From contig CAJUOB010000008.1 of NCBI GenBank assembly GCA_910587915.1, forward strand, positions 1 to 64,000: a DNA stretch of 64,000 nt, read 5' to 3'. Under the pieces are notes generated by a model. That model was not told where the DNA came from and did no database searches. It saw only the letters and a list, made by a program, of their open reading frames with translations. Made by a program: the position numbers and the translations under genes. This DNA comes from an uncultured Muribaculaceae bacterium. Its GTDB lineage: Bacteria; Bacteroidota; Bacteroidia; Bacteroidales; Muribaculaceae. Shown here in pieces: positions 17,729 to 25,616 of the stretch. Numbering within the stretch: position 1 is the first letter of the stretch; each line of letters starts with the position of its first letter.

Positions 17729-18745
17729 TTATTTAGTATCGGGCTGTTCGAAAACGGCCGACATGCCAGGACGCAGACCGGGTACATCCTCGGTCGGACG
17801 GGCCTTTATCTGGAAAGTACGGCTGTCGTAGCTGCCGGTAGATTTTGTGGAGCGCCATGTGGCATAGCTACCCATGTCGCGCACGTAGTATATTTTCACA
17901 TTGATTTTCTTCTTGCCCAAAGCTGGAATCATCACTTCGATTTCCTTGCCGATGGAAAGGTCCTCGAGCAATTCTTCGCGCACATTGAATGTCACCCAAC
18001 GGTCGTCGGACTTCAGAAGACTCATTATAGGAGCGCCAAGCGCCACCAACTCTCCCACCTCGGGATATATCTGGTCGATAGTACCATCGAACGGAGCCGT
18101 CAGGTAGCTGTCTTCCAACAGTGCCTCCACCTGCTTCACTCCGCTTTCGGCACCCTGCACCATGGCTGCGGCCGACTGCTTGTCCTCGCTCTGCGCTCCG
18201 GCCTTGGCGAGCGACAGCTGGCTGGCAGCGGCATCGCGGGCAGCGACAGCGGCATCGTAGGCAGCCTTAGCCTCGTCGCGTTTCTGCTCGGCAATCACAC
18301 CCTCGCTGTAGAGATGCTCCATGCGGTCGTAGGTCTTTTTAGTGATAGTGACACCGGCCTCGGCCTGACGCAGCAGGTCGGCCGCCGCATTCACAATCTG
18401 CATGCGGGTACCGGCATCGATTTTCTTATTCTGGGCTGCGGCCACATCTTTCATAGCTTCGGCCTGTCCAAGCTGAGCTTCCACTATCGAAGAATGTATG
18501 CGCACCAGAGTATCACCTGCATGCACGGTGTCGCCCTCCTGGGTATAGAACTCGAGCACCCGGCCGGCAAGCTTGCCCGAAATGCGGATATTGGTACCCT
18601 CCACCTGACCCTCGATATAAGAATCGGGGCGGTTCATGAATATAAAGCCAACCACTGCTATGATGGCCACAGCCACCACTACCACAGCCATTGTGGCCAG
18701 CAAGGTCTTATTGGCCCGTTTTTCCTGGTTCTGACTCTGTGTCAT
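17729..18745 (-). CDS. HlyD-family membrane fusion protein
   Basis: A 338-residue periplasmic adaptor. One N-terminal membrane anchor (about 15-38) is followed by a barrel-sandwich half (GTNIRISGKLAGRV...GDTLVRI), a long Ala-rich coiled-coil hairpin (about 85-205), the second lipoyl half (LTAPFDGTI...GELVALGAPIM) and a beta-barrel domain ending GLRPGMSAVFE. It connects the two ABC-2 permeases to the TolC-type channel encoded 31 bp upstream. Related to E. coli YhiI/YbhG. Confidence 0.92.
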   Translation of the reverse strand: MTQSQNQEKRANKTLLATMAVVVVAVAIIAVVGFIFMNRPDSYIEGQVEGTNIRISGKLAGRVLEFYTQEGDTVHAGDTLVRIHSSIVEAQLGQAEAMKDVAAAQNKKIDAGTRMQIVNAAADLLRQAEAGVTITKKTYDRMEHLYSEGVIAEQKRDEAKAAYDAAVAARDAAASQLSLAKAGAQSEDKQSAAAMVQGAESGVKQVEALLEDSYLTAPFDGTIDQIYPEVGELVALGAPIMSLLKSDDRWVTFNVREELLEDLSIGKEIEVMIPALGKKKINVKIYYVRDMGSYATWRSTKSTGSYDSRTFQIKARPTEDVPGLRPGMSAVFEQPDTK

Positions 18746-18776
18746 ATTGCGTTTATGTTTAGTTTCGTTTTCAAGC

Positions 18777-20279
18777 TTAGTAAAGTGTTCCGAGAGCCTT
18801 GCTCAGATAGGTCTGGCACAGCTGTACGTCGATCATGGCGTCGATCTGCTCTGAGTGAGCCTTGAGCCATGCGGTCTGGGCAGCCATCACATTATCGGTG
18901 GTCGCCACACCCTCGCGGAATGCAAGCGTGGCCGTGCGCAGGTTTTCATCGGCTTTGGCAAGATTGGTCATGGTCATATTGTAGGTCTTGTAGGCTTCCT
19001 GAGTCTTGAACGAAGCCTGGCTCACCTGGAGAGTCACCAGCTCGCGTGCATCGGAAAGCTCGAGCCTGCGAATATTCTCATCGGCTTCGGCTGCCTTATA
19101 TTTGGCCCGGTTGCCACCCCAGTGCCAGATAGGAATCGACACCATGGCTCCTACCGAGAATGCGCCTTTGAAACGCTTCTTAAATCCGTCGTAGAGATTA
19201 GGATTCGACACTTCGTACGAGCCAATCAAGGCCACATTGGGAAGCATGGCCGACAATGCCACCTTCTTCTGCTGTTTGGCAGCCTCAACACCATATTCGA
19301 GCGCCCGCAGATCGGGACGGCGGGCGAACACCTCGTCCATGTCGTATCCGCCATCAGGAGCCACGCCCTCGGAAGGAACGGCATCGGTATTATCCTCATC
19401 GGCAAGTGCGAAGACAGTATTCACCGGCAGGCCACACACCTGGGCAAGCGCCATGCGCGATAGCACAAGACCGTTCTCCACCTTCACAAGATCTACCTGC
19501 GCTGCATTGAGCTTCACATCCACACTCAGAGCGTCGGCCCTGGTGGCAACACCTTCGTCGAGCATCAGATGCACATTGCGGCTGAGCGAGTCGAGAAGAT
19601 TCACATAGCTTGAAGCAAGCGCCTGCTTGGCCTTGAGCGACACCACCTGCCAGTATGCGGCATCGACGGCGTATATCACATTTTCCGTCTCCGATGTCTC
19701 CAGCTCGCGGGCAGCACCCTCGGCAGCCTTGGTGAGTTTATTGAGCGCCACAATCTTGCCACCCATATAGAGAGGCTGGGTAAGTGTCACCGCCCCGAAG
19801 AACACATTGTGGATGTCGTACTCGAGGGCCTCTTTCGGAAGATAGGCTACACTGGCGGGTATATACTGGCCGTTAGGACCTTTTATAGGCTCGCCCGTGG
19901 CAGGATTCTTCACCAGATCGAACTGGTAGGACTGGGTGGCGAGGTCGAAGTTTTTAATCGGAAGCATCTGATCGGAGTCGAACATCGATATCTTGCGCTG
20001 GTTATAGAGGTAACCGCCCGCGAAATCGATGGCCGGCAAATAGGCCGCGAAAGCCTCTTTATTCTGGTACTCCGCTTTTTTCACACGCTGACGTGCCATC
20101 ATCAGCTGTTTATTGTTTGTCAAGGCCATGGCACGGCATGAATCAAGCGACATCACGCCTGGTAATGTCACTGTAGCGTCGGCCGACACCATCGGTTCCT
20201 GGGCGCTTACCGATACGGCAGCAAGAACCATTGCGATAGCACCGGCACGCAATCGGCTGTATTGATTTTGGAGCTTCAT
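18777..20279 (-). CDS. TolC-family outer-membrane efflux channel
   Basis: A 500-residue outer-membrane channel with a Sec signal peptide (1-26), two repeated coiled-coil/barrel halves and the family's SLDSCRAMALTNNKQL start and EGVATTDNVMAAQTAWLKA segment near the end. First gene of the export operon (TolC, HlyD, permease, permease). The upstream gap carries a perfect 11-bp inverted repeat (20360-20383) that could be an operator. No TetR or MarR gene is adjacent. Confidence 0.92.
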   Translation of the reverse strand: MKLQNQYSRLRAGAIAMVLAAVSVSAQEPMVSADATVTLPGVMSLDSCRAMALTNNKQLMMARQRVKKAEYQNKEAFAAYLPAIDFAGGYLYNQRKISMFDSDQMLPIKNFDLATQSYQFDLVKNPATGEPIKGPNGQYIPASVAYLPKEALEYDIHNVFFGAVTLTQPLYMGGKIVALNKLTKAAEGAARELETSETENVIYAVDAAYWQVVSLKAKQALASSYVNLLDSLSRNVHLMLDEGVATRADALSVDVKLNAAQVDLVKVENGLVLSRMALAQVCGLPVNTVFALADEDNTDAVPSEGVAPDGGYDMDEVFARRPDLRALEYGVEAAKQQKKVALSAMLPNVALIGSYEVSNPNLYDGFKKRFKGAFSVGAMVSIPIWHWGGNRAKYKAAEADENIRRLELSDARELVTLQVSQASFKTQEAYKTYNMTMTNLAKADENLRTATLAFREGVATTDNVMAAQTAWLKAHSEQIDAMIDVQLCQTYLSKALGTLY

Positions 20280-20359
20280 TCCGGATTAGTTGAAACGTTT
20301 GATTAGAATTAAAACCCTCTGCGACGACGCATTGTTCGCGCCGGATGTCGCAAAGGGCA

Positions 20360-20383
20360 AATTTAAGAAAAATTTCTTAAATT
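20360..20383. repeat. Perfect A/T-rich inverted repeat upstream of the efflux operon
   Basis: AATTTAAGAAA (20360-20370), spacer AA, TTTCTTAAATT (20373-20383): 11-bp arms without mismatch. It lies 10 bp past the gtrA stop and 77 bp before the TolC ATG. On the minus strand a CCCTTTGC segment that may be a weak -7 box follows. Its length and spacing suit a dimeric repressor operator. It lacks GC pairs, so it is a poor terminator. Confidence 0.55.
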
Positions 20384-20393
20384 GAAAAAGGTA

Positions 20394-20819
20394 TTACCTG
20401 AATGTCACCAGACGGTTGTACACAAAATTAGCGAGTGTATACACCACATTGCCAAGAAGTGTGGCTATGCCATAGCCCGAAATCACCACGCCGAAGAACA
20501 TAAAGTCGTACTTCCCGAATGGAGACTGGGTGAGCATCCACACCAAAATAAACTGCAGTGCATAGCATATGCCGAATCCGAGCAGGAAGCGCACCGCCTC
20601 GCGACGGTAGTGCCCCTTGCTTTTAAATGTCCACTGCTTATTGCAGAAAAAAGAATTTGTAACACCGGCGATATATCCCAACGCATTGCTCACGTATAGA
20701 TTCCATCCAAGCATCGATTTGCACAGATATATCACGCCCAAAGTCACAAGCGTATTCAACACCCCGACAATACAATATCTTATAAACTGGCCTATCTGTT
20801 CTCTGTTTTTCATAGTCAT
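20394..20819 (-). CDS. GtrA-like membrane protein
   Basis: A 141-residue GtrA/DPMS family protein with four membrane segments, starting REQIGQFIRYCIVGVLNTLVTLGV (family signature) and carrying SFFCNKQWTFKS in the first loop. Such proteins assist membrane glycosyltransferases, probably by moving polyprenyl-phosphate-linked sugars. Translation starts at the ATG at 20819, or six bases later. It follows the TRIC-type gene directly (stop at 20821), giving an nth-TRIC-gtrA run. Confidence 0.88.
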   Translation of the reverse strand: MTMKNREQIGQFIRYCIVGVLNTLVTLGVIYLCKSMLGWNLYVSNALGYIAGVTNSFFCNKQWTFKSKGHYRREAVRFLLGFGICYALQFILVWMLTQSPFGKYDFMFFGVVISGYGIATLLGNVVYTLANFVYNRLVTFR

Positions 20820-20820
20820 G

Positions 20821-21462
20821 TTATTCCTTGGGCAAATCCTCCGGCGGCACCTTCAGTATAGGCAGCGACCAATCGTAGTGTACAGCCGCGATTCTCAGTC
20901 CGACAACAGCCACTGCACAAGCTATCTGCGGTATCACCTGAGGGATATCGGGGATGAAATCCACAAGCCAATACACAACTCCACCGGCCAGACAGGCTGT
21001 GGCGTAGATATCTTTCTTGAAAAACAGCGGTGCTTCGTTGATAAGTATATCGCGCGTCACACCACCGAAAGAGCCTGTGATTATACCCATCACTATCGCC
21101 ACCCACGCCGGATAACCGGCAGCAAAACTTTTCTCGATTCCCACCACCACAAACAGCGCCAGACCGATGGCATCGAATATGAAAAGCGTACGCATGCCGC
21201 CCACAAGGGCTCGTCGGAACACTATCACCGCCACCAACGATATAAAGGTAACAGAAAGGAACATCGAGTTCTGCATCCAGAACACAGGCACCGCAAGAAG
21301 CACGTCGCGCAAAGTACCGCCGCCTATGGCGGTGACAAGGCCCACCACATAAGCACCGAACCAGTCGAAATTCTTAGCCGCAGCAAGGCGTATACCCGAG
21401 ATAGCGAAGGCTATCGTACCCACCACCTCGATTGTGAATATAAAGAGATTGCTTTCGTCCAT
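20821..21462 (-). CDS. TRIC-type (UPF0126/YicG) membrane channel
   Basis: A 213-residue protein with seven membrane segments made of two similar halves, each holding the G-G-G/TxRD motif (AIGGGTLRDVLL and SFGGVTRDILI). Bacterial TRIC homologues form cation channels; the native role in bacteria is unsettled. I start at ATG 21462 (MDESNLFIF), 4 bp past the nth stop; 45 residues of in-frame upstream sequence lie inside nth and were rejected. Confidence 0.87.
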   Translation of the reverse strand: MDESNLFIFTIEVVGTIAFAISGIRLAAAKNFDWFGAYVVGLVTAIGGGTLRDVLLAVPVFWMQNSMFLSVTFISLVAVIVFRRALVGGMRTLFIFDAIGLALFVVVGIEKSFAAGYPAWVAIVMGIITGSFGGVTRDILINEAPLFFKKDIYATACLAGGVVYWLVDFIPDIPQVIPQIACAVAVVGLRIAAVHYDWSLPILKVPPEDLPKE

Positions 21463-21466
21463 GGAA

Positions 21467-22156
21467 TCATTCTGGTTTTCCCAAAGCCTTGGCCTTGGCA
21501 AGAGCGCGGGCTGCCTTGGCGTCCTCACGCTCACGATAACGGCATATATCGGCAAGAAAGCACTTGCCGCACTCAGGCTTGCGCGCCTTGCACACATAGC
21601 GTCCGTGCAGTATCAGCCAGTGGTGTGCCTTGGCAATAACTTCCTCAGGAATATTCCCGGTAAGCTTTTTCTCGGTGTCAAGAGGATTGCGGCTCGCAGT
21701 GGTAAGACCTATGCGCTCGGCCACTCGGAAAACATGCGTATCCACTGCCATCGCCGGACGGTCGAACACCACCGAGAGAATCACATTCGCAGTCTTGCGG
21801 CCGACCCCGGGCAAGCTCATCAGGGCGTCGATATCATCGGGAACCTGTCCACCGAAATCTTCCACAAGCTTGCGGGCCATGCCCGACAACGATTTGCTCT
21901 TATTGTTGGGATACGACACCGACTTTATAAAGCCGTATATATCTTCCAGACTGGCAGCAGCAAGCGCTTCGGGAGTGGGATATGCCTCGAAAAGAGCGGG
22001 TGTTATCATGTTCACCCTCTTGTCGGTGCACTGCGCCGACAAGATCACTGCTACGAGCAACTGATAGGGATTGCCGTAGTGAAGCTCGGTCTCCGCCACC
22101 GGCATTTCCTTCGAAAAACGCTCGACAACGGCACGATATCGCTCCGCCTGTTTCAT
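21467..22156 (-). CDS. nth: Endonuclease III
   Basis: Bifunctional DNA glycosylase/AP lyase that removes oxidised pyrimidines in base-excision repair. The 229 residues carry the helix-hairpin-helix LPGVGRKTANVIL with catalytic Lys121, the VDTHVFRV helix with Asp139 and the C-terminal 4Fe-4S motif C-x6-C-x2-C-x5-C (Cys189, 196, 199, 205). The about 20-residue Lys/Ala-rich tail is slightly longer than in E. coli. Head of nth-TRIC-gtrA. The 96-bp gap to pheS contains imperfect inverted repeats but no clear -7 box. Confidence 0.96.
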   Translation of the reverse strand: MKQAERYRAVVERFSKEMPVAETELHYGNPYQLLVAVILSAQCTDKRVNMITPALFEAYPTPEALAAASLEDIYGFIKSVSYPNNKSKSLSGMARKLVEDFGGQVPDDIDALMSLPGVGRKTANVILSVVFDRPAMAVDTHVFRVAERIGLTTASRNPLDTEKKLTGNIPEEVIAKAHHWLILHGRYVCKARKPECGKCFLADICRYREREDAKAARALAKAKALGKPE

Positions 22157-22179
22157 CGTTTATAGTTATTTATAGATAA

Positions 22180-22238
22180 GCATGATGAGTTTAAAGCACT
22201 GTTACATCCTCTAAACCCATCATCTTATAAACTCATGC
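22180..22238. repeat. Imperfect inverted repeats between pheS and nth
   Basis: GCATGATGAGTTTA (22180-22193) can pair with TAAACTCATGC (22228-22238) or partly with TAAACCCATCATC (22212-22224), so two alternative stems are possible. No T-run follows. It may be a processing or attenuation site in a pheS-nth transcript. Confidence 0.3.
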
Positions 22239-22252
22239 GACTTAAATCTACT

Positions 22253-23275
22253 CTACTTGGCTGCAACAAATTCGTCGAGGAAGCGAACATCGTTCTCGGA
22301 GAACATGCGCAGGTCTTTCACCTGATACTTGAGGTTGGTGATACGTTCTATACCCATGCCGAGAGCGAAGCCGGTATATTCTTTCGAGTCTATGCCGCAG
22401 GCCTCAAGCACATTGGGATCGACCATACCGCAGCCCAGAATCTCGACCCAGCCGGTGCCTTTGCAGAACGAGCAGCCCTTGCCACCGCAAAGGTTGCAGC
22501 TTATATCCATCTCGGCCGAGGGTTCGGTGAAGGGGAAGTAGCTGGGGCGCAGACGGATTTCGGTCTGAGGGCCGAACATCTCGCGGGCAAAGTAGAGAAG
22601 GGTCTGGCGAAGATCGGCAAAAGTCACGTTCTTATCCACATAGAGTGCTTCCACTTGATGGAAGAAGCAGTGTGCGCGTGCCGAAATAGCCTCGTTGCGA
22701 TATACACGACCGGGGCAGATAATACGGATTGGCGGCTTCTGCGAAGTCATAACACGAGTCTGCACGCTCGAGGTGTGTGTGCGAAGAAGCACATCCGGAC
22801 GACGGCCGATGAAGAATGTATCCTGCATGTCGCGGGCAGGATGGTCGGCGGCAAAGTTCAGACTTTCAAACACGTGCCAGTCGTCCTCGATTTCCGGACC
22901 TTCGGCAATGGTAAAGCCAAGACGGCGGAATATGTCGATAATCTGCTCACGTACCAGCGACAACGGATGGCGTGTACCCAGAGCCACGGGAGCGGCTGTG
23001 CGGGTCAGATCGGGCACATCGGCCTTTGCACGGCCGGCCTCGGCAGTCTCGCGAAGTGCGTTGATGGTATCCGTGGCAAATGTCTTGAGTTCGTTCAGAG
23101 CCTGACCAAGCTCGCGCTTCTGTTCGGCAGGAACAGTTCGGAAATCGTTCATAAGCGCCGAAATAGCGCCTTTTTTGCTTAAATATTTGATACGCAGGGC
23201 TTCCACATCCACGGCATCACCCGATGCGGCAAGAGCGGCAAGCTCAGCCCGGAGAGCGTTTATCTTATCTATCAT
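22253..23275 (-). CDS. pheS: Phenylalanyl-tRNA synthetase alpha subunit
   Basis: Catalytic subunit of the alpha2beta2 enzyme charging tRNA-Phe. The 340-residue length is normal. Seen are an N-terminal coiled coil (1-100), motif 2 region (GRVYRNEAISARAHCFFHQVEAL), the ADHPARDMQDTF segment, the FTEPSAEMD motif and motif 3 (GFALGMGIERI). An extra CxxC-like cluster (CNLCGGKGCSFCKGTGW) is common in Bacteroidetes PheS. The pheT partner is not adjacent. A TAATTTTG -7 box at 23302-23295 (minus) places the start of transcription about 13 nt before the ATG. Confidence 0.97.
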   Translation of the reverse strand: MIDKINALRAELAALAASGDAVDVEALRIKYLSKKGAISALMNDFRTVPAEQKRELGQALNELKTFATDTINALRETAEAGRAKADVPDLTRTAAPVALGTRHPLSLVREQIIDIFRRLGFTIAEGPEIEDDWHVFESLNFAADHPARDMQDTFFIGRRPDVLLRTHTSSVQTRVMTSQKPPIRIICPGRVYRNEAISARAHCFFHQVEALYVDKNVTFADLRQTLLYFAREMFGPQTEIRLRPSYFPFTEPSAEMDISCNLCGGKGCSFCKGTGWVEILGCGMVDPNVLEACGIDSKEYTGFALGMGIERITNLKYQVKDLRMFSENDVRFLDEFVAAK

Positions 23276-23294
23276 ATCAGTACGGTATTTTGCG

Positions 23295-23302
23295 CAAAAT
23301 TA
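23295..23302 (-). promoter_or_regulatory. -7 box of pheS promoter
   Basis: TAATTTTG on the minus strand, 19 bp before the pheS ATG. No good TTG is seen at -33. Confidence 0.45.
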
Positions 23303-23356
23303 CAAAAAAAATCCGTGACACAGCGCATTATCGGGGCTTCTCTAAAAATTCCGCGC

Positions 23357-23393
23357 AAATAAATGCCCGGCCGGGCATAAGTCCGGTCGGGCA
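23357..23393 (-). terminator. Terminator of the fimbrillin operon
   Basis: On the minus strand TGCCCG-A-CCGG pairs with CCGG-C-CGGGCA around a short loop, then TTTATTTG. It lies 33 bp past the fimbrillin stop. Confidence 0.7.
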
Positions 23394-23425
23394 CGGGAGA
23401 GATATATAATAGAGGGAGAGGAGAA

Positions 23426-24475
23426 TCAGTCGGTCGGTTCGAGAGTGAACTCATCTACAGTCACATTGAAATCAATCGGGTGTAGTACCGTAGGATTATC
23501 TATCTGGATATTATACACATATGCATGGCCAATCTTCCATTCCTTGACGGTCTGTGTGGTTACAGGGAACATCAGTTTTCCACACTGGCTCTCAGAGACA
23601 AGCTGAGTGGATGGCGTTGCAGCGTTAGGCCATATCTTGGCACCGGTAGCCGTATCGAAAATCTCACAATCTACCTGAATAGCATTGCCTGTATAGCCGG
23701 TTCCATTAGCCTCGAGCTCTTCGAGGGGCTGGGGAAGCATGAAACTCATCTCGAGGTTACCCTCGGTCAGATTGACAGGAGTCGAAGTAAGTGTGGTGAA
23801 ATCCGATTCCTCGAATGCGTAGTAGGTCAGAATATTGGTAGGCTGCTTCAGATCAGACCACGAGCCCACATTCTGAGGCAGTGTGACCGAAGTCGTAGCC
23901 TGCGGGAAGGTGAAGGTACCGCGGAAGTCTACTTCATTGAGCGATACATGGGCCACTTTCACCGTGATGTCGGGATTCTGCGAGCTCAGCAGCACATCCA
24001 CACGCGACAGCGCATGGCGGAAGTTCATCAGCACAGGACTTGCCTTGGCTGTCTCACCCATATTGACGGCATACAGAAGATCGGTAGAACCGGTATTCGA
24101 ATAGTCAGGTATCTGGCCATCGGTCGACGGACCCATCGAGGGAGAATTCGAGATGTCCGGGCTATATGCGTAGAAGTTCACCGGTGTAGATGGCCAATAG
24201 GCCACCGGAGAGTATCCCCACTTGGCACCGCTACGTGTCACCTTCACACCTTCCATATATGGTTTACCATTTGTAAAGGCATACACGATGAAACTATTGA
24301 TGCTCGTCGTGGTTGTCGATTCAGCCCTCGAAGACTTCGGGACCACCGCACCAAACGATATTGCACCATCAGCCGAAGCCTGAGGCTCTTCCGAGGAATC
24401 GGAGCAGGAAGCTATCCCGCCGGCAATCACCGCTCCTGCGGCAATCATCCCCAATGTTTTAAAATTGATTTTCAT
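23426..24475 (-). CDS. Fimbrillin family (Mfa1/FimA-like) lipoprotein
   Basis: A 349-residue surface lipoprotein of the Bacteroidales fimbrillin superfamily. The signal peptide (1-23) ends at a lipobox with Cys24 (GIASCSDS). The mature part has the two-lobed beta-sandwich pattern: an SINSFIVYAFTNGKPYM start strand, the PVAYWPSTPVNFYAYSP motif and LMNFRHALSRVDVLL, which is the hallmark of the Mfa-like family. It is likely a pilus stalk or tip subunit assembled outside the cell after cleavage. Second gene of a two-gene locus, 54 bp after a DUF5119-like lipoprotein gene. No Mfa2 or minor-subunit genes follow; a terminator lies immediately downstream. Confidence 0.87.
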   Translation of the reverse strand: MKINFKTLGMIAAGAVIAGGIASCSDSSEEPQASADGAISFGAVVPKSSRAESTTTTSINSFIVYAFTNGKPYMEGVKVTRSGAKWGYSPVAYWPSTPVNFYAYSPDISNSPSMGPSTDGQIPDYSNTGSTDLLYAVNMGETAKASPVLMNFRHALSRVDVLLSSQNPDITVKVAHVSLNEVDFRGTFTFPQATTSVTLPQNVGSWSDLKQPTNILTYYAFEESDFTTLTSTPVNLTEGNLEMSFMLPQPLEELEANGTGYTGNAIQVDCEIFDTATGAKIWPNAATPSTQLVSESQCGKLMFPVTTQTVKEWKIGHAYVYNIQIDNPTVLHPIDFNVTVDEFTLEPTD

Positions 24476-24529
24476 AAGTAGGTAGTTTATTAGTTTAACA
24501 ATATCATATCGGTTACTGTTCGACCGTGG

Positions 24530-25510
24530 TCAGCCCTTTATGTTGATAATGGTCTCCACCCAGCCATCCACACTCACATCGAAGGCGCCTTCTCCGGCGG
24601 GCGATGATTCCGGCAGATCGATTCCGCCCACCTTTATGTGCACATTCATTGCATCGGGAGCATTGCGGGTTTGGTCAGTCACATCGAATGCGTAGCTGAA
24701 TTTACGGCCATCGGTAAGCCACACATACAACACTAAATTATTTTCAACAGCATTCTCAGCCGGAAGTCCTATCGTAAGGAAAGAACCGGCAACACTTGTA
24801 TCGCTCTGTCTGGCAGCCTTGACGGGAAGTGTGGCAGCCGGAAGACAGCGCACGCCGTCGCACAGCGACAGTTCCGACGCCATTCCGGTCATGGCAGCGC
24901 ACATGCGCCGCACGCCGCTGAGATTTTTTATATCGGTAATCTCATAGGTATACGACGCCATCATAGCCCGCGGAAATAAAGTGAGTATCTTGTTCGGACA
25001 GTATTCCATTGAAGCCGAGCCGTCCGCACGCCAGCGCACGCCATCGTCGGTCAAAGTCACTTCATCTATAGCCTGCATCCACAACTGGTCGGGACACGCC
25101 ACCACAGGCTCCGTGCCCAGTGAGTCAGGGCCTCCTCCCACACTATCGTAGAGCCTGCTGCGGTATGTAGAGGCCTTCATGCCTCGGAAACCATCCGAAG
25201 GCTCCGAGATTATAGTGGCCGAAGTATCATCGTTGAATCCTATTGCGTGATAGCAACCATCGGGCAACGGCACCACACCGCCATAACGGCCCGGGAAGTC
25301 GTAGCGCCAAAAATCGCGCGTATCATCAGCAAAGAAAATATAGGCCATACCTTCCGGCTCTGCCGTAGGGGCCTCGCGCCAATCAGATGCCACGGAAAAC
25401 TCATCAGGACAGTTATCGTAATCGTATATCAATGAACAGCTGCATACCGCCAGAAGCGACATGCACCACGCCAGAAGCGACAGAACGGTTCTACATAAGC
25501 TACGCAACAT
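24530..25510 (-). CDS. Fimbria-associated lipoprotein (DUF5119/FimB-Mfa2-like)
   Basis: A 326-residue lipoprotein. The signal peptide ends CSC with lipidation at Cys24 or Cys26, followed by SLIYDYDNCP, the start typical of FimB/Mfa2 anchors. The segment DWREAPTAEPEGMAYIFF...RYDFPGRYGGVVPLP and the GFNDDTSATII strand match my memory of DUF5119, a family found next to Mfa-like genes. It probably anchors or caps the fimbria made from the downstream fimbrillin. No clear TAnnTTTG promoter was seen in the 106-bp gap to the next gene, which also holds that gene's terminator. Confidence 0.75.
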   Translation of the reverse strand: MLRSLCRTVLSLLAWCMSLLAVCSCSLIYDYDNCPDEFSVASDWREAPTAEPEGMAYIFFADDTRDFWRYDFPGRYGGVVPLPDGCYHAIGFNDDTSATIISEPSDGFRGMKASTYRSRLYDSVGGGPDSLGTEPVVACPDQLWMQAIDEVTLTDDGVRWRADGSASMEYCPNKILTLFPRAMMASYTYEITDIKNLSGVRRMCAAMTGMASELSLCDGVRCLPAATLPVKAARQSDTSVAGSFLTIGLPAENAVENNLVLYVWLTDGRKFSYAFDVTDQTRNAPDAMNVHIKVGGIDLPESSPAGEGAFDVSVDGWVETIINIKG

Positions 25511-25564
25511 CAGAAAAATTGATTCTACGATATAACGCGCAGCTCTTCACATTTGTTGACAGAT

Positions 25565-25598
25565 AAAAAAACGGCGCATGCCTGCGAGACATGCGCCG
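25565..25598 (-). terminator. Terminator of the large adhesin-like gene
   Basis: On the minus strand CGGCGCATG pairs with CATGCGCCG (9 bp, no mismatch) and is followed by seven T. Confidence 0.85.
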
Positions 25599-25616
25599 AA
25601 TAGTATATTATGATTA

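Noticed and set aside
20821..21597. Longer TRIC-type protein starting at 21597
   Set aside because: The extra 45 residues lie within nth and are not membrane-like; ATG 21462 gives the family's usual start.
20617..21639. 340-codon plus-strand frame over gtrA, the TRIC gene and part of nth
   Set aside because: It covers parts of three recognisable minus-strand genes and has no domain.
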